The notes: generated by a model from the sequence alone, not told the origin. DNA of 64,000 bases from an uncultured Acidimicrobiales bacterium (GCA_951812975.1 CATOTC010000001.1:558001-622000); one strand, 5' to 3'. Shown: positions 1 to 8,580, counted from the first letter of the stretch. Program-made: numbers and translations.

Positions 1-657
1 TGAGAGCAATTCGTCAGCAAACCGACGATTGCCGGTGGTAGACGGGGATCTACTGACATGGCCTCCATGGTGCGGGAAGACCAGAATGTCGGCATGGAGG
101 TCCTGGTCACTGGCCAAGAGATAACTTAAACCTAGGTCGTCGATGTCACCGGTGAACAGCACCGACTGATCAACGGTGCTCGCGCGGACGACGGCGCTTA
201 TTGAGTTTGTGGTGATCCGCCGTCCATCCGAGTCTTGGCTACCAGGACCCTTGCTAGCCAGATATGTACTAGGTGCTAGGACTTCTACGACACCATCCGA
301 GAATGGAATCACGGTGCCCTCGACCAACTGCACCTCGCATTGTATTTCGTCTTTTCGGCGCCGATCATCTAGCGAGTGGAGCATCGCATCCCATTGTGCA
401 GAGTCCTTAGCAGCGTCGCTGTTGAGCCGAACGTTGCCGATATCGATGTCGTTCTGATCTAGAAGTGCATCGAGTCCCTTTAGGTGGTCAGTGTCAGCGT
501 GTGAGATTAGGATCTCGTCCACGATCTTTAGGCGGTTCTCAAGTAAGAACTCCAAGAGCGCTGTGGTAGGGCCTGCGTCGATCACAAGGCACCTCTGGTC
601 GTCACACATCACAGCGCAGTTCCCGTGACCGACATCTAGGATGACGATCTTCGTCAT
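1..657 (-). CDS. MBL-fold (ComEC-like) hydrolase, 3' end beyond window
   Basis: Reading the minus strand from the ATG at 657 gives an open frame of 219 codons that runs off the left edge, so the C-terminus is missing. The metallo-beta-lactamase signature HADTDH lies at about residues 53-58, followed by FTGDIDD near residue 165 and a PHHGG motif near residue 190. This order is that of ComEC/Rec2-like MBL hydrolases, which include DNA- and nucleotide-processing enzymes; no membrane segment is seen. The start overlaps the stop of the receiver gene by ATGA, implying translational coupling as the last visible gene of the 4655-to-1 operon. CTA, TTA, ATA and AGT codons are commoner than in the housekeeping genes to the right, which suggests transfer. 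A role as an effector nuclease is inference. Confidence 0.8.
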   Translation of the reverse strand, partial: MTKIVILDVGHGNCAVMCDDQRCLVIDAGPTTALLEFLLENRLKIVDEILISHADTDHLKGLDALLDQNDIDIGNVRLNSDAAKDSAQWDAMLHSLDDRRRKDEIQCEVQLVEGTVIPFSDGVVEVLAPSTYLASKGPGSQDSDGRRITTNSISAVVRASTVDQSVLFTGDIDDLGLSYLLASDQDLHADILVFPHHGGHVSRSPSTTGNRRFADELLS

Positions 658-1322
658 TCAGTCTGCCAGTCAATGTAGAGAAGCTCGCGCTGCGTTGCGC
701 CGATGTTAGCGCGAACAAAACTTCGATAGCCGACCTTCATCTTGTCGCGGAGAATCCCGGGGACATCGTCAATGCGCACTCGAATTGAATCATCGACCTG
801 CCAAGCTGGGAGAGAAACGGAGACGGTCCGGTCATTGGGATCCAGTGCTTCGACCACTACCTGTGTCCTCCAAGAGCGTCGCGTCGGACTGAACAATCCG
901 TTCAACTCGGATGCACACGCTTTGAATGCCTCTACGATGTCTTCGGGTTCTTCCAATTGTTCGGGTGTGCAAAGCACGGGTAGATTCTTCAAGTGTGCTC
1001 TGATGAGCGGCATTTGAGCATCCTTCCCGAAATACTGCGTGCAAAGAATGGATGGCAGAGCATGCTGGTTGTTCCAAGCTGCCAATGCAGCACCGTGGAA
1101 GTGTGCGTAGGGTCCTTTCGCTTGCAGTTGGTGATCACAGATGCAACCCTGCGCTTCCGATTGGATTAGCCGATGGGCGTCCTCAAGCTCGACCAGTGGG
1201 CCCCTGACCAGAAACGGACTCAACGGCGAAGCCTCGACACACATCGCGAGGCTGCTCCGACTCGCTGGATCGTCGTCAACGATTGCCACGGTCTCGATCT
1301 GATGTCCGCTAACTTCAAGCAT
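654..1322 (-). CDS. Response-regulator receiver-like protein with a C-terminal beta-rich domain
   Basis: 222 aa. Residues 10-130 look like a receiver domain: an acidic triplet DDD at 16-18 (VAIVDDD), a candidate phosphoacceptor Asp63 in CICDHQL, and a hydrophobic strand ending in Cys-Thr (ILCT) where the switch Thr/Ser normally lies. The conserved Lys-Pro of the last receiver loop is not clear (LPVLCTP instead). The C-terminal 80 residues are predicted by eye to be beta-rich and show no helix-turn-helix, so it is probably not a classical transcription factor. It starts 4 nt after the stop of the dual-ATPase kinase-like gene and overlaps the MBL gene by 4 nt, so it is the natural phospho-partner of that kinase. 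Function beyond this is inferred. Confidence 0.75.
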   Translation of the reverse strand: MLEVSGHQIETVAIVDDDPASRSSLAMCVEASPLSPFLVRGPLVELEDAHRLIQSEAQGCICDHQLQAKGPYAHFHGAALAAWNNQHALPSILCTQYFGKDAQMPLIRAHLKNLPVLCTPEQLEEPEDIVEAFKACASELNGLFSPTRRSWRTQVVVEALDPNDRTVSVSLPAWQVDDSIRVRIDDVPGILRDKMKVGYRSFVRANIGATQRELLYIDWQTE

Positions 1323-1326
1323 GGCC

Positions 1327-3384
1327 CTACCGCCCGAGTATTGGAAGCGTGATCTCGAAAGTTGCCCCGCCTAGAGGACCATTCGGCATCGCGTCCACGG
1401 ACCCACCGAGATCAATGGTGGTGTCCTTAACGATTGTAAGACCAAGTCCTGATCCCCCCGGCCGAGACGTCACGCCAGGCAGCCAGATGTCGTCTGTCGA
1501 GAAATGAAGGACACCGGGCCCGTTGTCCGAGACGGTCAGCATCAGCGAGTCATCGGAGACTTCGGTCGTCAGTCGAATGATACGAGAGCGTTTCTTCGAT
1601 TCGGAGACAGCGTTGAGTGCGTTAGTTAGGAGGTTCACGATGATCGACTCGATCGCGGCTTCAGAACTTCGCAGATAGGGATTCGCGTCAAAGAGATCCA
1701 GCTGAAGTTCCGCATTTCGCTCCTTGATGAATGGTGCGTACGTATCTGCGACTTGTCTGACAGCCTTATGTAGCTCGATACGGCCTACCCGTCGCTTGTC
1801 ACGGTCAACGAGGCTCAGAGTGCCGTCTGTGAATGCCCCGAGCGTGTCTGTGCTTGACTCGACCAACACGATGGGTTCGGTGATCTTGTCTGGTACGGGG
1901 TCGAGGAAGTCCTTTAGCCGTCGCCGAAGAGCGCCCACCGATCGTCTGATGATCTTGAGTGGTCCGCTTGCATACTCGTGTGAGAACGTCGCGGCAGCGA
2001 TCCCGGCTGTGCTCAAGGTTCTATAGAGCTGAACCTCTTCTCGCATGGTCTGCTGCGCTTGCTCCTGAGCGTCCGCGTAACTGTCAAAAAGTTCCTTGGC
2101 CTTCGCGGCGGTTGGCGCTTCTTCGGCGAGGCGACCGAGTTGCTTCTCGACTTTCCTTCGAAGTTGTTGTTCCTTCGGCACGGCACTAGTTCGCCGCCGC
2201 TGACGAAGTGCTTCCCTCGTCTTGAGGCGTTCACGTGCCATCCATTCGAGCGCATCTGTAGCCATCTGACGCAGATCTGCGAAGGCGGGGTTCTCGATGA
2301 CACCGGATCGATCCGTCTTTTCGGTAAACGCACCATCGTCGTCGTCAACGCAAACACGTCCGATCGCGGTGTTGGTGCTAGGGCGCAACTCGGGGCTCCG
2401 AACGCGTCGGAGGTCTAGGCGGAGCCAGTCATTCCCAGGGTCACCGTACGGCGGGACGCGGATACCGTTGACATAGAGCATTATTCCACCGAACTCTGTA
2501 AGCCATTCTTGGACCTCTCCCACCGTCGTGTTCCTGCTCTCAAAGGTCTGCCTGTTGAGGATGAAGGCCCACAACTCGAAACGAGCTGGCGGACATCGGT
2601 AAGGTTCGTCGAGCTTGCGCAATCTGGAATGCGCGGCTTCGTACAGCGTTTCACCTCGCCAATCCGAGAGTGTCGCGGATGCTAGGCCGTCGGCGCCGAC
2701 TGATGCTTCAAGCCTGAATTCGGCGGCATCGAAGTACTTCTTGCGGACGAGTGCTTCAAGGTCGTCGAATTCCTGGGTTGCAAGCCTCGTTCGAAAGTCG
2801 TACGGATCGTCGCCGAAGGGATCCGACAGCAACAACAGTGCCCGAGCCAAGCGCTTGACCTCTCGACGACCAAGGCGCCCGGTAACGCCGAGAATGCGAA
2901 GGTCGGTCCCGTTCGCTTGGTCCGGCTGGCGGCGGCGTGTCTCGATCCTTATTTCAACGTCCTCGATTGCTTGGACATCCTCGAAATCTGACCACTTGAG
3001 AGCAATCTGATGTTCTAATTCGGGCTCGGAGAGCGGTCTAGTTTGGATCACGGCTTGTCTACCAGCGCGCAGGGCCGCGAGCCGGCCCAGGCCCTTGCTT
3101 CCCGTGAGCACTCGACCGCGACGCGTCTCGCCTCGGTCTACTTTCGACGAGCGGCCAAGCAAAAGGAAGCTGTCGACGAGTTCTTCGGCGGTCATTCCGT
3201 CGCCGTCATCACTAACAAATATGGCGCCGCCGGGAGCCGTTACGTCGCTCAACCGGACTTCACAGTTCCGAGCGTCCGCGTCACGGGCGTTCTTTACCAG
3301 TTCGATGACTCCGTGCTCCAGCGACGGGTTGAGTTCCTCGCCGAGTCGGCGCAGTATGTCGGGCGCGAAACGGAACGTGGCCAT
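1327..3384 (-). CDS. Dual GHKL ATPase: MORC/Hsp90-like N-domain plus histidine-kinase-like C-domain
   Basis: 685 aa from the ATG at 3384, chosen because its A is shared with the TGA of the upstream methylase; the frame also extends upstream to 3453. The N-terminal Bergerat-fold ATPase has motif I ELVKNARDAD (E28, N32, D35), motif II DDGDGM (59-64) and a glycine lid GSKGLGR (95-101), resembling MutL/MORC/Hsp90 ATPases. A charged helical stretch near 400-450 precedes a histidine-kinase core: H-box FSHEYASGPLKII with His469, N-box NLLTNALNA near 585, G1 DNGPG near 620 and G2 GGSGLGL near 645. Two ATP-binding modules of this superfamily in one chain is unusual. No membrane segment is seen, so it should be cytosolic. 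Located between a DNA methylase and a receiver gene, it may couple DNA status to phosphorelay signalling; that is inference. Confidence 0.88.
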   Translation of the reverse strand: MATFRFAPDILRRLGEELNPSLEHGVIELVKNARDADARNCEVRLSDVTAPGGAIFVSDDGDGMTAEELVDSFLLLGRSSKVDRGETRRGRVLTGSKGLGRLAALRAGRQAVIQTRPLSEPELEHQIALKWSDFEDVQAIEDVEIRIETRRRQPDQANGTDLRILGVTGRLGRREVKRLARALLLLSDPFGDDPYDFRTRLATQEFDDLEALVRKKYFDAAEFRLEASVGADGLASATLSDWRGETLYEAAHSRLRKLDEPYRCPPARFELWAFILNRQTFESRNTTVGEVQEWLTEFGGIMLYVNGIRVPPYGDPGNDWLRLDLRRVRSPELRPSTNTAIGRVCVDDDDGAFTEKTDRSGVIENPAFADLRQMATDALEWMARERLKTREALRQRRRTSAVPKEQQLRRKVEKQLGRLAEEAPTAAKAKELFDSYADAQEQAQQTMREEVQLYRTLSTAGIAAATFSHEYASGPLKIIRRSVGALRRRLKDFLDPVPDKITEPIVLVESSTDTLGAFTDGTLSLVDRDKRRVGRIELHKAVRQVADTYAPFIKERNAELQLDLFDANPYLRSSEAAIESIIVNLLTNALNAVSESKKRSRIIRLTTEVSDDSLMLTVSDNGPGVLHFSTDDIWLPGVTSRPGGSGLGLTIVKDTTIDLGGSVDAMPNGPLGGATFEITLPILGR

Positions 3385-4655
3385 CAGCGGACCCTGTCTT
3401 CGTCTGGGCTCCACGGAATGGACCCAACAGCGCTCACGGTGAGATGGCGGCACCTGATCACCTGGTCAAGCCAGTCGTTGACTGGTTGAGACCGAAGGCG
3501 GCGCAACAGTCGCCTGCACTCCGTGAGGCCACCGTGTCTTGGCTTGAGAACCAACAGATGATTCTCAACGGCAATGCCCCGGGGATCGGAAACGACTGCC
3601 GCACGGGCACGATATGGATCATCTGGCCGCGACGTTCTAGGAATCACTACGATCGGACCCTGGTGCAGTCGTCCACTGAACCGACGCGTTCTCTCAACCG
3701 CCGCGATGGTCCCCCAAACAGGAAAGTTCTTGGCCACCAAGTACGGCACATGCGGTCCCTCCTGTGGCGACCGATAGTCGACCAAGGGTCCAACAGATAC
3801 GTCGAACCGGTCACCAACGGTCGAACCCGCCGTGCTCGGCCCCCATTCGTACGGTGAGGGGTCTGTGGTCATGTAGCGGGTTAGGCCACGCAGAATAAAC
3901 ACGTCGACATCTGTCCACCGGTCGAATCGGCCGGTTGGTTCCGGCGTATCGAGGTCGAGGCGCTCGGTAATGAAGCTTCGCCACCGTCGGTAGCGGGAGC
4001 CGCTGCGGAGCACGTCGGGCAGAATCGCATGCACCTCAACCCCTGCTTTGAGACGCACGACAGTGCGAGCCAGAAAGTCAGCTGCGCCATTGACCTTTCC
4101 CCCTGCCCATCGGCAATTCTCGTCGCTCGGAACCGCTGCAAAGGGGGGGTTGAGTAATAGATGCGTCGCATTGTCGAGGTCCCGCGCGGTCAGTCCGTCA
4201 CCGACGTTGAAGCGACCGGCCACATTGAGTTCGAGCGTCCGCGACAGCAACTCGAACCGCATAAGTGCCACCCGCGAGAACTCGTCGACGATCTCCACAC
4301 CCGCTAATTCCGCCGATGCATTGCCCCGACGCACCGGATCCTCCAAGGCCCTCGCAGCAGCAAGCAGCAAATCCCCAGCACCGCAGCACGGGTCAAGGAC
4401 TGTCACTTTGCCTTGGACCCTGCGAAGCGGATCGGCGAGTTTGTCAGCGAGTTCGTGCGGAGTGAAGAACGCACCCAGACGGCGCCGTTCGTCTAGGGGG
4501 ACAAGCCGACGGACCTCGGTGCTGGCCTGCCCGTTCAGAACACGTGAGAGAGTGCCTGCGCTACCGAGACAGCCAGGGTTCGAGTCGCAGACATCGTCGA
4601 AGACCTGCACGAACTCTGCCAGAGCGGCTGTCAACACGTCGTCATCGCCTGTCAT
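3384..4655 (-). CDS. N6-adenine DNA methyltransferase
   Basis: 423 aa. SAM-binding motif I LDPCCGAGDLL lies at 87-97 and catalytic motif IV NPPF at 169-172, the order of gamma-class N6-adenine methylases; GAFFTPHELADKL (61-73) is the usual lead-in seen in HsdM, type IIG and PglX-like enzymes. About 220 residues after motif IV could hold target recognition. There is no fused nuclease or helicase. It is the first gene of the minus-strand operon, its stop sharing one base with the next start (TGATG). A TAGACT hexamer lies 6 nt before the ATG, indicating a leaderless transcript. Methylation to protect host DNA from the divergent nuclease at 4891 is the simplest role, inferred from context. Confidence 0.9.
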   Translation of the reverse strand: MTGDDDVLTAALAEFVQVFDDVCDSNPGCLGSAGTLSRVLNGQASTEVRRLVPLDERRRLGAFFTPHELADKLADPLRRVQGKVTVLDPCCGAGDLLLAAARALEDPVRRGNASAELAGVEIVDEFSRVALMRFELLSRTLELNVAGRFNVGDGLTARDLDNATHLLLNPPFAAVPSDENCRWAGGKVNGAADFLARTVVRLKAGVEVHAILPDVLRSGSRYRRWRSFITERLDLDTPEPTGRFDRWTDVDVFILRGLTRYMTTDPSPYEWGPSTAGSTVGDRFDVSVGPLVDYRSPQEGPHVPYLVAKNFPVWGTIAAVERTRRFSGRLHQGPIVVIPRTSRPDDPYRARAAVVSDPRGIAVENHLLVLKPRHGGLTECRRLLRRLRSQPVNDWLDQVIRCRHLTVSAVGSIPWSPDEDRVR

Positions 4656-4661
4656 CGGGTC

Positions 4662-4667
4662 AGTCTA
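4662..4667 (-). promoter_or_regulatory. -10 element of the methylase operon (leaderless)
   Basis: TAGACT on the minus strand, six nucleotides before the ATG at 4655, so transcription should begin at or next to the start codon. The remaining divergent interval (4656-4890) shows no other clear element except the ribosome-binding site of the rightward gene. No good -35 match is visible. Confidence 0.5.
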
Positions 4668-4890
4668 CACCCCCCCTACGACGGCGCTGCCTTGCCGCCC
4701 TCCAAACAACCGATCGCGCCATTGATAGAACAACGTCTCCGAAATCTCGGACACTGCCCAGTGTCTTGTCGGAGCGCTCATCCTTGCCGTTTGGGCCTAG
4801 CGGCTCTGCTAGAGCGCTGCGCCCGGGCGCGTGGTGCAGCTAACCCCTATGATGCCGCCTGAGAATGAGTGTTAGCGAGGGGTCAGTCTC

Positions 4891-6090
4891 ATGGGTCCAC
4901 AAACCGTCGTCACAATCCATCCGGAGTGCATCAAGCCCGGTGTCCCTCTCCCGGCGAACCCGGTGCGGTTGGATGCACTGAAATTCAACATGAACGACCT
5001 CGCCCACTCGTTGTTCTTCACCGGCAAGGACGTTACCCGGGGGCATCCGCTGGCACCAAGATACCTGAGTTGGCCGTTCGGCGTTCGATGGTCTGTCCGC
5101 CGACTGTACCCGAACGCTGATCCCTCCCTCAGCAAGCAGCTGCAAAGGAACCTGAAGAGTCGTCTCAACAACGTACGGGCACACGTCGAGCCGCGAAAGG
5201 CTCCGGCCGGCACGGGCAATTACCTCATGTTGACAACGCTCGGCCAGAAGCTGACCGGTCCCGCGCAGGGGAGACTGTCAGAGGATCTTGGCCTTGCCAT
5301 GATGGGCTTGTATTGCTACGAGACGCTCGACGTAGTTCAACTGCTAGGAACGTCGCTTGCTGAGAAGTGCTTCATTGTGACACCTCGGATCCTCCAAGGA
5401 AAGACAGACAAACGGCGTCCCGATTTCATCGGTTTCGACGCTTATCACAATGCGATCATTGCGGAAGCGAAGGGCCGAAGAGGCAACCTCCGACTTCCCG
5501 CGTTGGCCGCCGACGTGGATGATCAGTTGAAGTCAGTCAGGGCCGTATGGATACCGGACTCGGTTAGTGGCAGGGTCGTGAATTGCCGCCACTATCACCG
5601 CATCGGATGTATAGCGTCCTTTAAATCGTTCAGCAGCCCGCTGAGGCTTCATGTCGTAGACGACCGGTGCTGGCCGGCCCCGGGGCCCCTAGTCCAGGAT
5701 GACATTGAGCCGCTGGATGCAAACATGCGCTCGGAACTCCTCTACCGCTACTACTCCTATACGTGCGCGGCCGTCGGGTACGATCAAAGGACCCTCCGAA
5801 ACTTGGATGCCGGGTCCTTCCAGACGGTCGAACTCCCCGGCATCACGTTCGGTGTGCTCGACTCCATATTCGAATTGGTCGAGCGCACCGGATCGGTCGA
5901 CCCGAATGACCTTGACGCCCTCCAAGGCTTCGCGGGGGAGATCGACGACATCTTGGGATCGCTGGATCTGGGCGATCTGGATTCACGCGATCAGGACGCC
6001 CGCAATGAGGGGATGTTCCGCGACGGAACAGTCTTCCAGGCTGCCTGGCACGTCGAGACCGAAGACGCACTGCCTGAAGCCTCTTCTTGA
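4891..6090 (+). CDS. PD-(D/E)XK-family nuclease, probable restriction-like effector
   Basis: 399 aa. The core PD-(D/E)XK signature is visible as Pro177-Asp178 (RRPDFIGF) followed by Glu192-Ala-Lys194 (IIAEAKGRRG), separated by a short hydrophobic strand; Glu131 in RLSEDLG could be the helix-one acidic residue. This arrangement is typical of Mrr-, type II- and type IV-like nucleases. The other regions match no family I recognise. GAGGGG about 9 nt before the ATG is a good ribosome-binding site. The gene is divergent from the methylase operon across a 235-bp interval and is followed after about 90 bp by tRNA-Glu. It is the likely DNA-cutting partner of the island; specificity cannot be read from the sequence. 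Confidence 0.78.
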   Translation: MGPQTVVTIHPECIKPGVPLPANPVRLDALKFNMNDLAHSLFFTGKDVTRGHPLAPRYLSWPFGVRWSVRRLYPNADPSLSKQLQRNLKSRLNNVRAHVEPRKAPAGTGNYLMLTTLGQKLTGPAQGRLSEDLGLAMMGLYCYETLDVVQLLGTSLAEKCFIVTPRILQGKTDKRRPDFIGFDAYHNAIIAEAKGRRGNLRLPALAADVDDQLKSVRAVWIPDSVSGRVVNCRHYHRIGCIASFKSFSSPLRLHVVDDRCWPAPGPLVQDDIEPLDANMRSELLYRYYSYTCAAVGYDQRTLRNLDAGSFQTVELPGITFGVLDSIFELVERTGSVDPNDLDALQGFAGEIDDILGSLDLGDLDSRDQDARNEGMFRDGTVFQAAWHVETEDALPEASS

Positions 6091-6181
6091 TGCTGGAGTG
6101 AACGCGGGCTGCAACGTGCCCAACCTGGTGAGGGAGAGACACCTGCAGGCCGGGGTGAACCCGAGATTTTGGACCTGGTCG

Positions 6182-6257
6182 TGGTACCCCGTACGGGATT
6201 TGAACCCGTGCTACCACCTTGAGAGGGTGGCGTCCTAGGCCACTAGACGAACGGGGC
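6182..6257 (-). tRNA. tRNA-Glu (CTC)
   Basis: On the minus strand the sequence begins GCCCCGTTCGTCTAGTGG, has anticodon CTC in the loop of a CCACC/GGTGG stem, a GGTTCAAATCC T-arm and a closing acceptor strand, with CCA encoded at the 3' end (6184-6182). A G-U pair closes the acceptor. Its 3' end faces the accessory island at 1-6090, the usual orientation for tRNA-targeted integration. Confidence 0.95.
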
Positions 6258-6335
6258 AGGTTCATCGCTGAGGCGATCTGCGACCGCATGAGTGTAACCG
6301 TGCGCCGAGGTCCTCAGCGCCACAGAAACCAAAAG

Positions 6336-6407
6336 CTCGGGGAGGAGGACTTGAACCCCCAATGTCTGGACCAGAACCAGATGTGTTGCCAATTACACCA
6401 TCCCCGA
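6336..6407 (-). tRNA. tRNA-Gln (CTG)
   Basis: Minus strand TCGGGGATGGTGTAATTGG start, anticodon CTG in loop TTCTGGT, GGTTCAAGTCC T-arm and a complementary acceptor strand with discriminator G; CCA is not encoded. It lies 78 bp from tRNA-Glu on the same strand, close to gltX. Confidence 0.95.
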
Positions 6408-6490
6408 AGGGCGACCGCATCGTACCGGTTTCCGCCACCGTCTCACACGAATTATCGCACAGGCCCGCGTGCGGTTGGACCCGACCCAAC

Positions 6491-7120
6491 TCAAGCAGCG
6501 TTGCCGAACCAGTTGTCGACACGTCGATAACCGAGGACCCGCCCAAGCGACACCGCGGCAGTCTCACGCGCCAACTGTCTCAGCGATGCTCCGCCGTCTG
6601 TTGGTGAGATGTATGCGGTCAGTCCCACCTCTGAGGAGATCTGAGCCACCCGCAGCGAGTGGTAAGGGTCAGACACCACAACCGCAGACGACAGGCCACG
6701 GTCGTTCAGCACTCTGGCCGTGGCCGCGATCTGCTCCCAGGTGGAGGCACCGTCGGTCACCAGCAGCAGCGCAGCCTCGGGCACGCCCGCCTCCAGGAGA
6801 TACTCGAATCCGGTGAATCCCTCTGTGAACCGATCTCCTTCCTGCTTGGACCCGGTGGTGACGATGAGCGGAGCGGTGCCTTCGTGCCAGAGCTCCAACG
6901 CATGGTCCAGTCGTCTCGCCAACACCGGCGAAGGCCTTCCGTCGTATTGCGCTGCACCGAGCACGACGATGGCGTCGGCTGGACCCCGATCGTCCACGTC
7001 GAGGTTCATTCGCACCTGGATGAAATTGATCCCCACATAACCGATGACCAGGGCCGCGATTACCACGAGCGCCCAGATGATGCGCCGTCCGGACAGCCAA
7101 CCGAACCGACCGCTGCGCAC
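6491..7120 (-). CDS. YdcF-like (DUF218) membrane-anchored protein
   Basis: 209 aa from a GTG at 7120. One N-terminal transmembrane helix (about residues 13-32) precedes a DUF218/YdcF-like domain: ADAIVVLGAAQYDGRPSPVL, a Gly-rich TTGSKQEGD segment and an Asp/His-containing VVSDPYHSLR. YdcF/SanA-like proteins are linked to envelope functions and bind nucleotide-like ligands, but their reactions are poorly defined. It begins 3 nt after the gltX stop, so it is co-transcribed with gltX and followed by the tRNA-Gln and tRNA-Glu genes on the same strand. Confidence 0.85.
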   Translation of the reverse strand: MRSGRFGWLSGRRIIWALVVIAALVIGYVGINFIQVRMNLDVDDRGPADAIVVLGAAQYDGRPSPVLARRLDHALELWHEGTAPLIVTTGSKQEGDRFTEGFTGFEYLLEAGVPEAALLLVTDGASTWEQIAATARVLNDRGLSSAVVVSDPYHSLRVAQISSEVGLTAYISPTDGGASLRQLARETAAVSLGRVLGYRRVDNWFGNAA

Positions 7121-7123
7121 AGT

Positions 7124-8524
7124 TCAGCCCGCCAGGCGGCTCCGGGCCGCGGCGATACGGGACAGCGTCCTCTCCTTGCCGAGGTACGTCATCGCCTCCC
7201 ACAACGGGATGCCGGCGCCACTGCCGGTGAGAGCGACTCGCAAGGGGGCCTGCGACATCACCCGCGCACCGAGTTCCTCACTGAGCCGGTTGCCGACCTC
7301 GAAGGTGGAGGCTTCCAGGCGCCCAGAATCGTTGAACGGATCGGTCTCAAGCACGCCGACAAGTTCAGCGAGTACCCGGTCTGCGGCTCGACCCTTGACC
7401 ATCGCCTTGGTCCAAGCCTTCTCGTCGTATTCGCTGATCTCGTCGACAAAGAGCCAGTCGAGCCAACCCGGTGCCTCAGAAAGAGTAGAGATGCGCTGCT
7501 GAACCTCGCCCGCGAGCGCCTCAACAACCCCAAGGTCGTAGTGCGCGGGAAGCCACGGCGCGACGGCTTCCACGAACTCCGTCGGAGTCAGGGCCTTGAT
7601 GTATGCGTTGTTGATGTGCTTGAGCTTGACCAGGTCGAAATAGGCCGACCCCTTGTTCACAACTTCCAAGGAGAACAGCGAAACGATCTCGGCCATCGGC
7701 CGGATCTCGACCTCGTCGGGCGGACCCCAACCCAGCAGCGCCAATGCGTTGAGCAGCGCCTCGGGGAGATAACCGTCCGCCATGAACTCTGAGAGCGCAA
7801 CGCTGTCACGACGCTTCGAGAGCTTCTTGCGCTGCTCGTTGACGAGTAGTGGAAGATGGGCATAACGCGGCGGGGTGCCGTAGCCGAGCGCCTCCCACAG
7901 CAGCTTGACCTTGGGCGTGGTGTTGAGGAGGTCCTCGCCCCGGATGACATGGGAGATGCCCATGTCGTGATCGTCGACTGCGTTGGCGAGGAAGAACACC
8001 GGCGAGCCGTCGCCCCGTCGGATCACGAAATCGTCGATCGTGTCGTGGGCGACCTCGACCCGGCCGCGTATAAGGTCTTCAATGGCTGTCGAACCCTTAT
8101 CCGGCACTCGGAACCGGACCACTACCCCGTCACCGTCCGCCACGTTGCGATCCCGTGACCAGCCGTGATAGCCCTCCCGCAAACCTGCCTCCGCGGACAG
8201 ACGCTGCGAATCGGCGGCGCTGAGATCGCAGAAGTAAGCCCTGCCGCCATCGATGAGCTGCTGAATTGCGACGTCGTAGAGATGCTTGCGTTGTGACTGG
8301 AAGTACGGGCCCTCATCCCAATCGAGTCCGAGCCAGCGCAGCGGCTCAACAATCGCGTCGACGAACTCCTGAGACTTCTTCGACTCGTCGGTGTCTTCGA
8401 CCCGCAACACGAACTGGCCGCCGTGCCGACGGGCAAAAAGCCAGTTGAACAGGGCGGAACGGGCGCTACCCACATGGAGGTAGCCGGTCGGCGCCGGCGC
8501 GAATCGGACCCGAGGAGCCTGCAT
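7124..8524 (-). CDS. gltX: Glutamate--tRNA ligase
   Basis: 466 aa, normal for a bacterial GluRS. The class I signatures are HVGS (17-20, the HIGH motif) and KLSKR (234-238), with RVEDTD at 41-46 for glutamate/ATP binding. It charges tRNA-Glu and, where GlnRS is absent, also tRNA-Gln before GatCAB amidation; no glnS is in the window. A YdcF-like gene and the tRNA-Gln and tRNA-Glu genes follow on the same strand within 2.4 kb. Confidence 0.97.
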   Translation of the reverse strand: MQAPRVRFAPAPTGYLHVGSARSALFNWLFARRHGGQFVLRVEDTDESKKSQEFVDAIVEPLRWLGLDWDEGPYFQSQRKHLYDVAIQQLIDGGRAYFCDLSAADSQRLSAEAGLREGYHGWSRDRNVADGDGVVVRFRVPDKGSTAIEDLIRGRVEVAHDTIDDFVIRRGDGSPVFFLANAVDDHDMGISHVIRGEDLLNTTPKVKLLWEALGYGTPPRYAHLPLLVNEQRKKLSKRRDSVALSEFMADGYLPEALLNALALLGWGPPDEVEIRPMAEIVSLFSLEVVNKGSAYFDLVKLKHINNAYIKALTPTEFVEAVAPWLPAHYDLGVVEALAGEVQQRISTLSEAPGWLDWLFVDEISEYDEKAWTKAMVKGRAADRVLAELVGVLETDPFNDSGRLEASTFEVGNRLSEELGARVMSQAPLRVALTGSGAGIPLWEAMTYLGKERTLSRIAAARSRLAG

Positions 8525-8580
8525 GGACCTAGAGGCTAATCGTCGCCCGTCTGCGTGCGACGGAAGCGTCCGCTCGGCCT

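Noticed and set aside
1-6180. A duplicated tRNA-Glu end marking an integration boundary
   Set aside because: I found no second copy of the tRNA 3' sequence in this interval.
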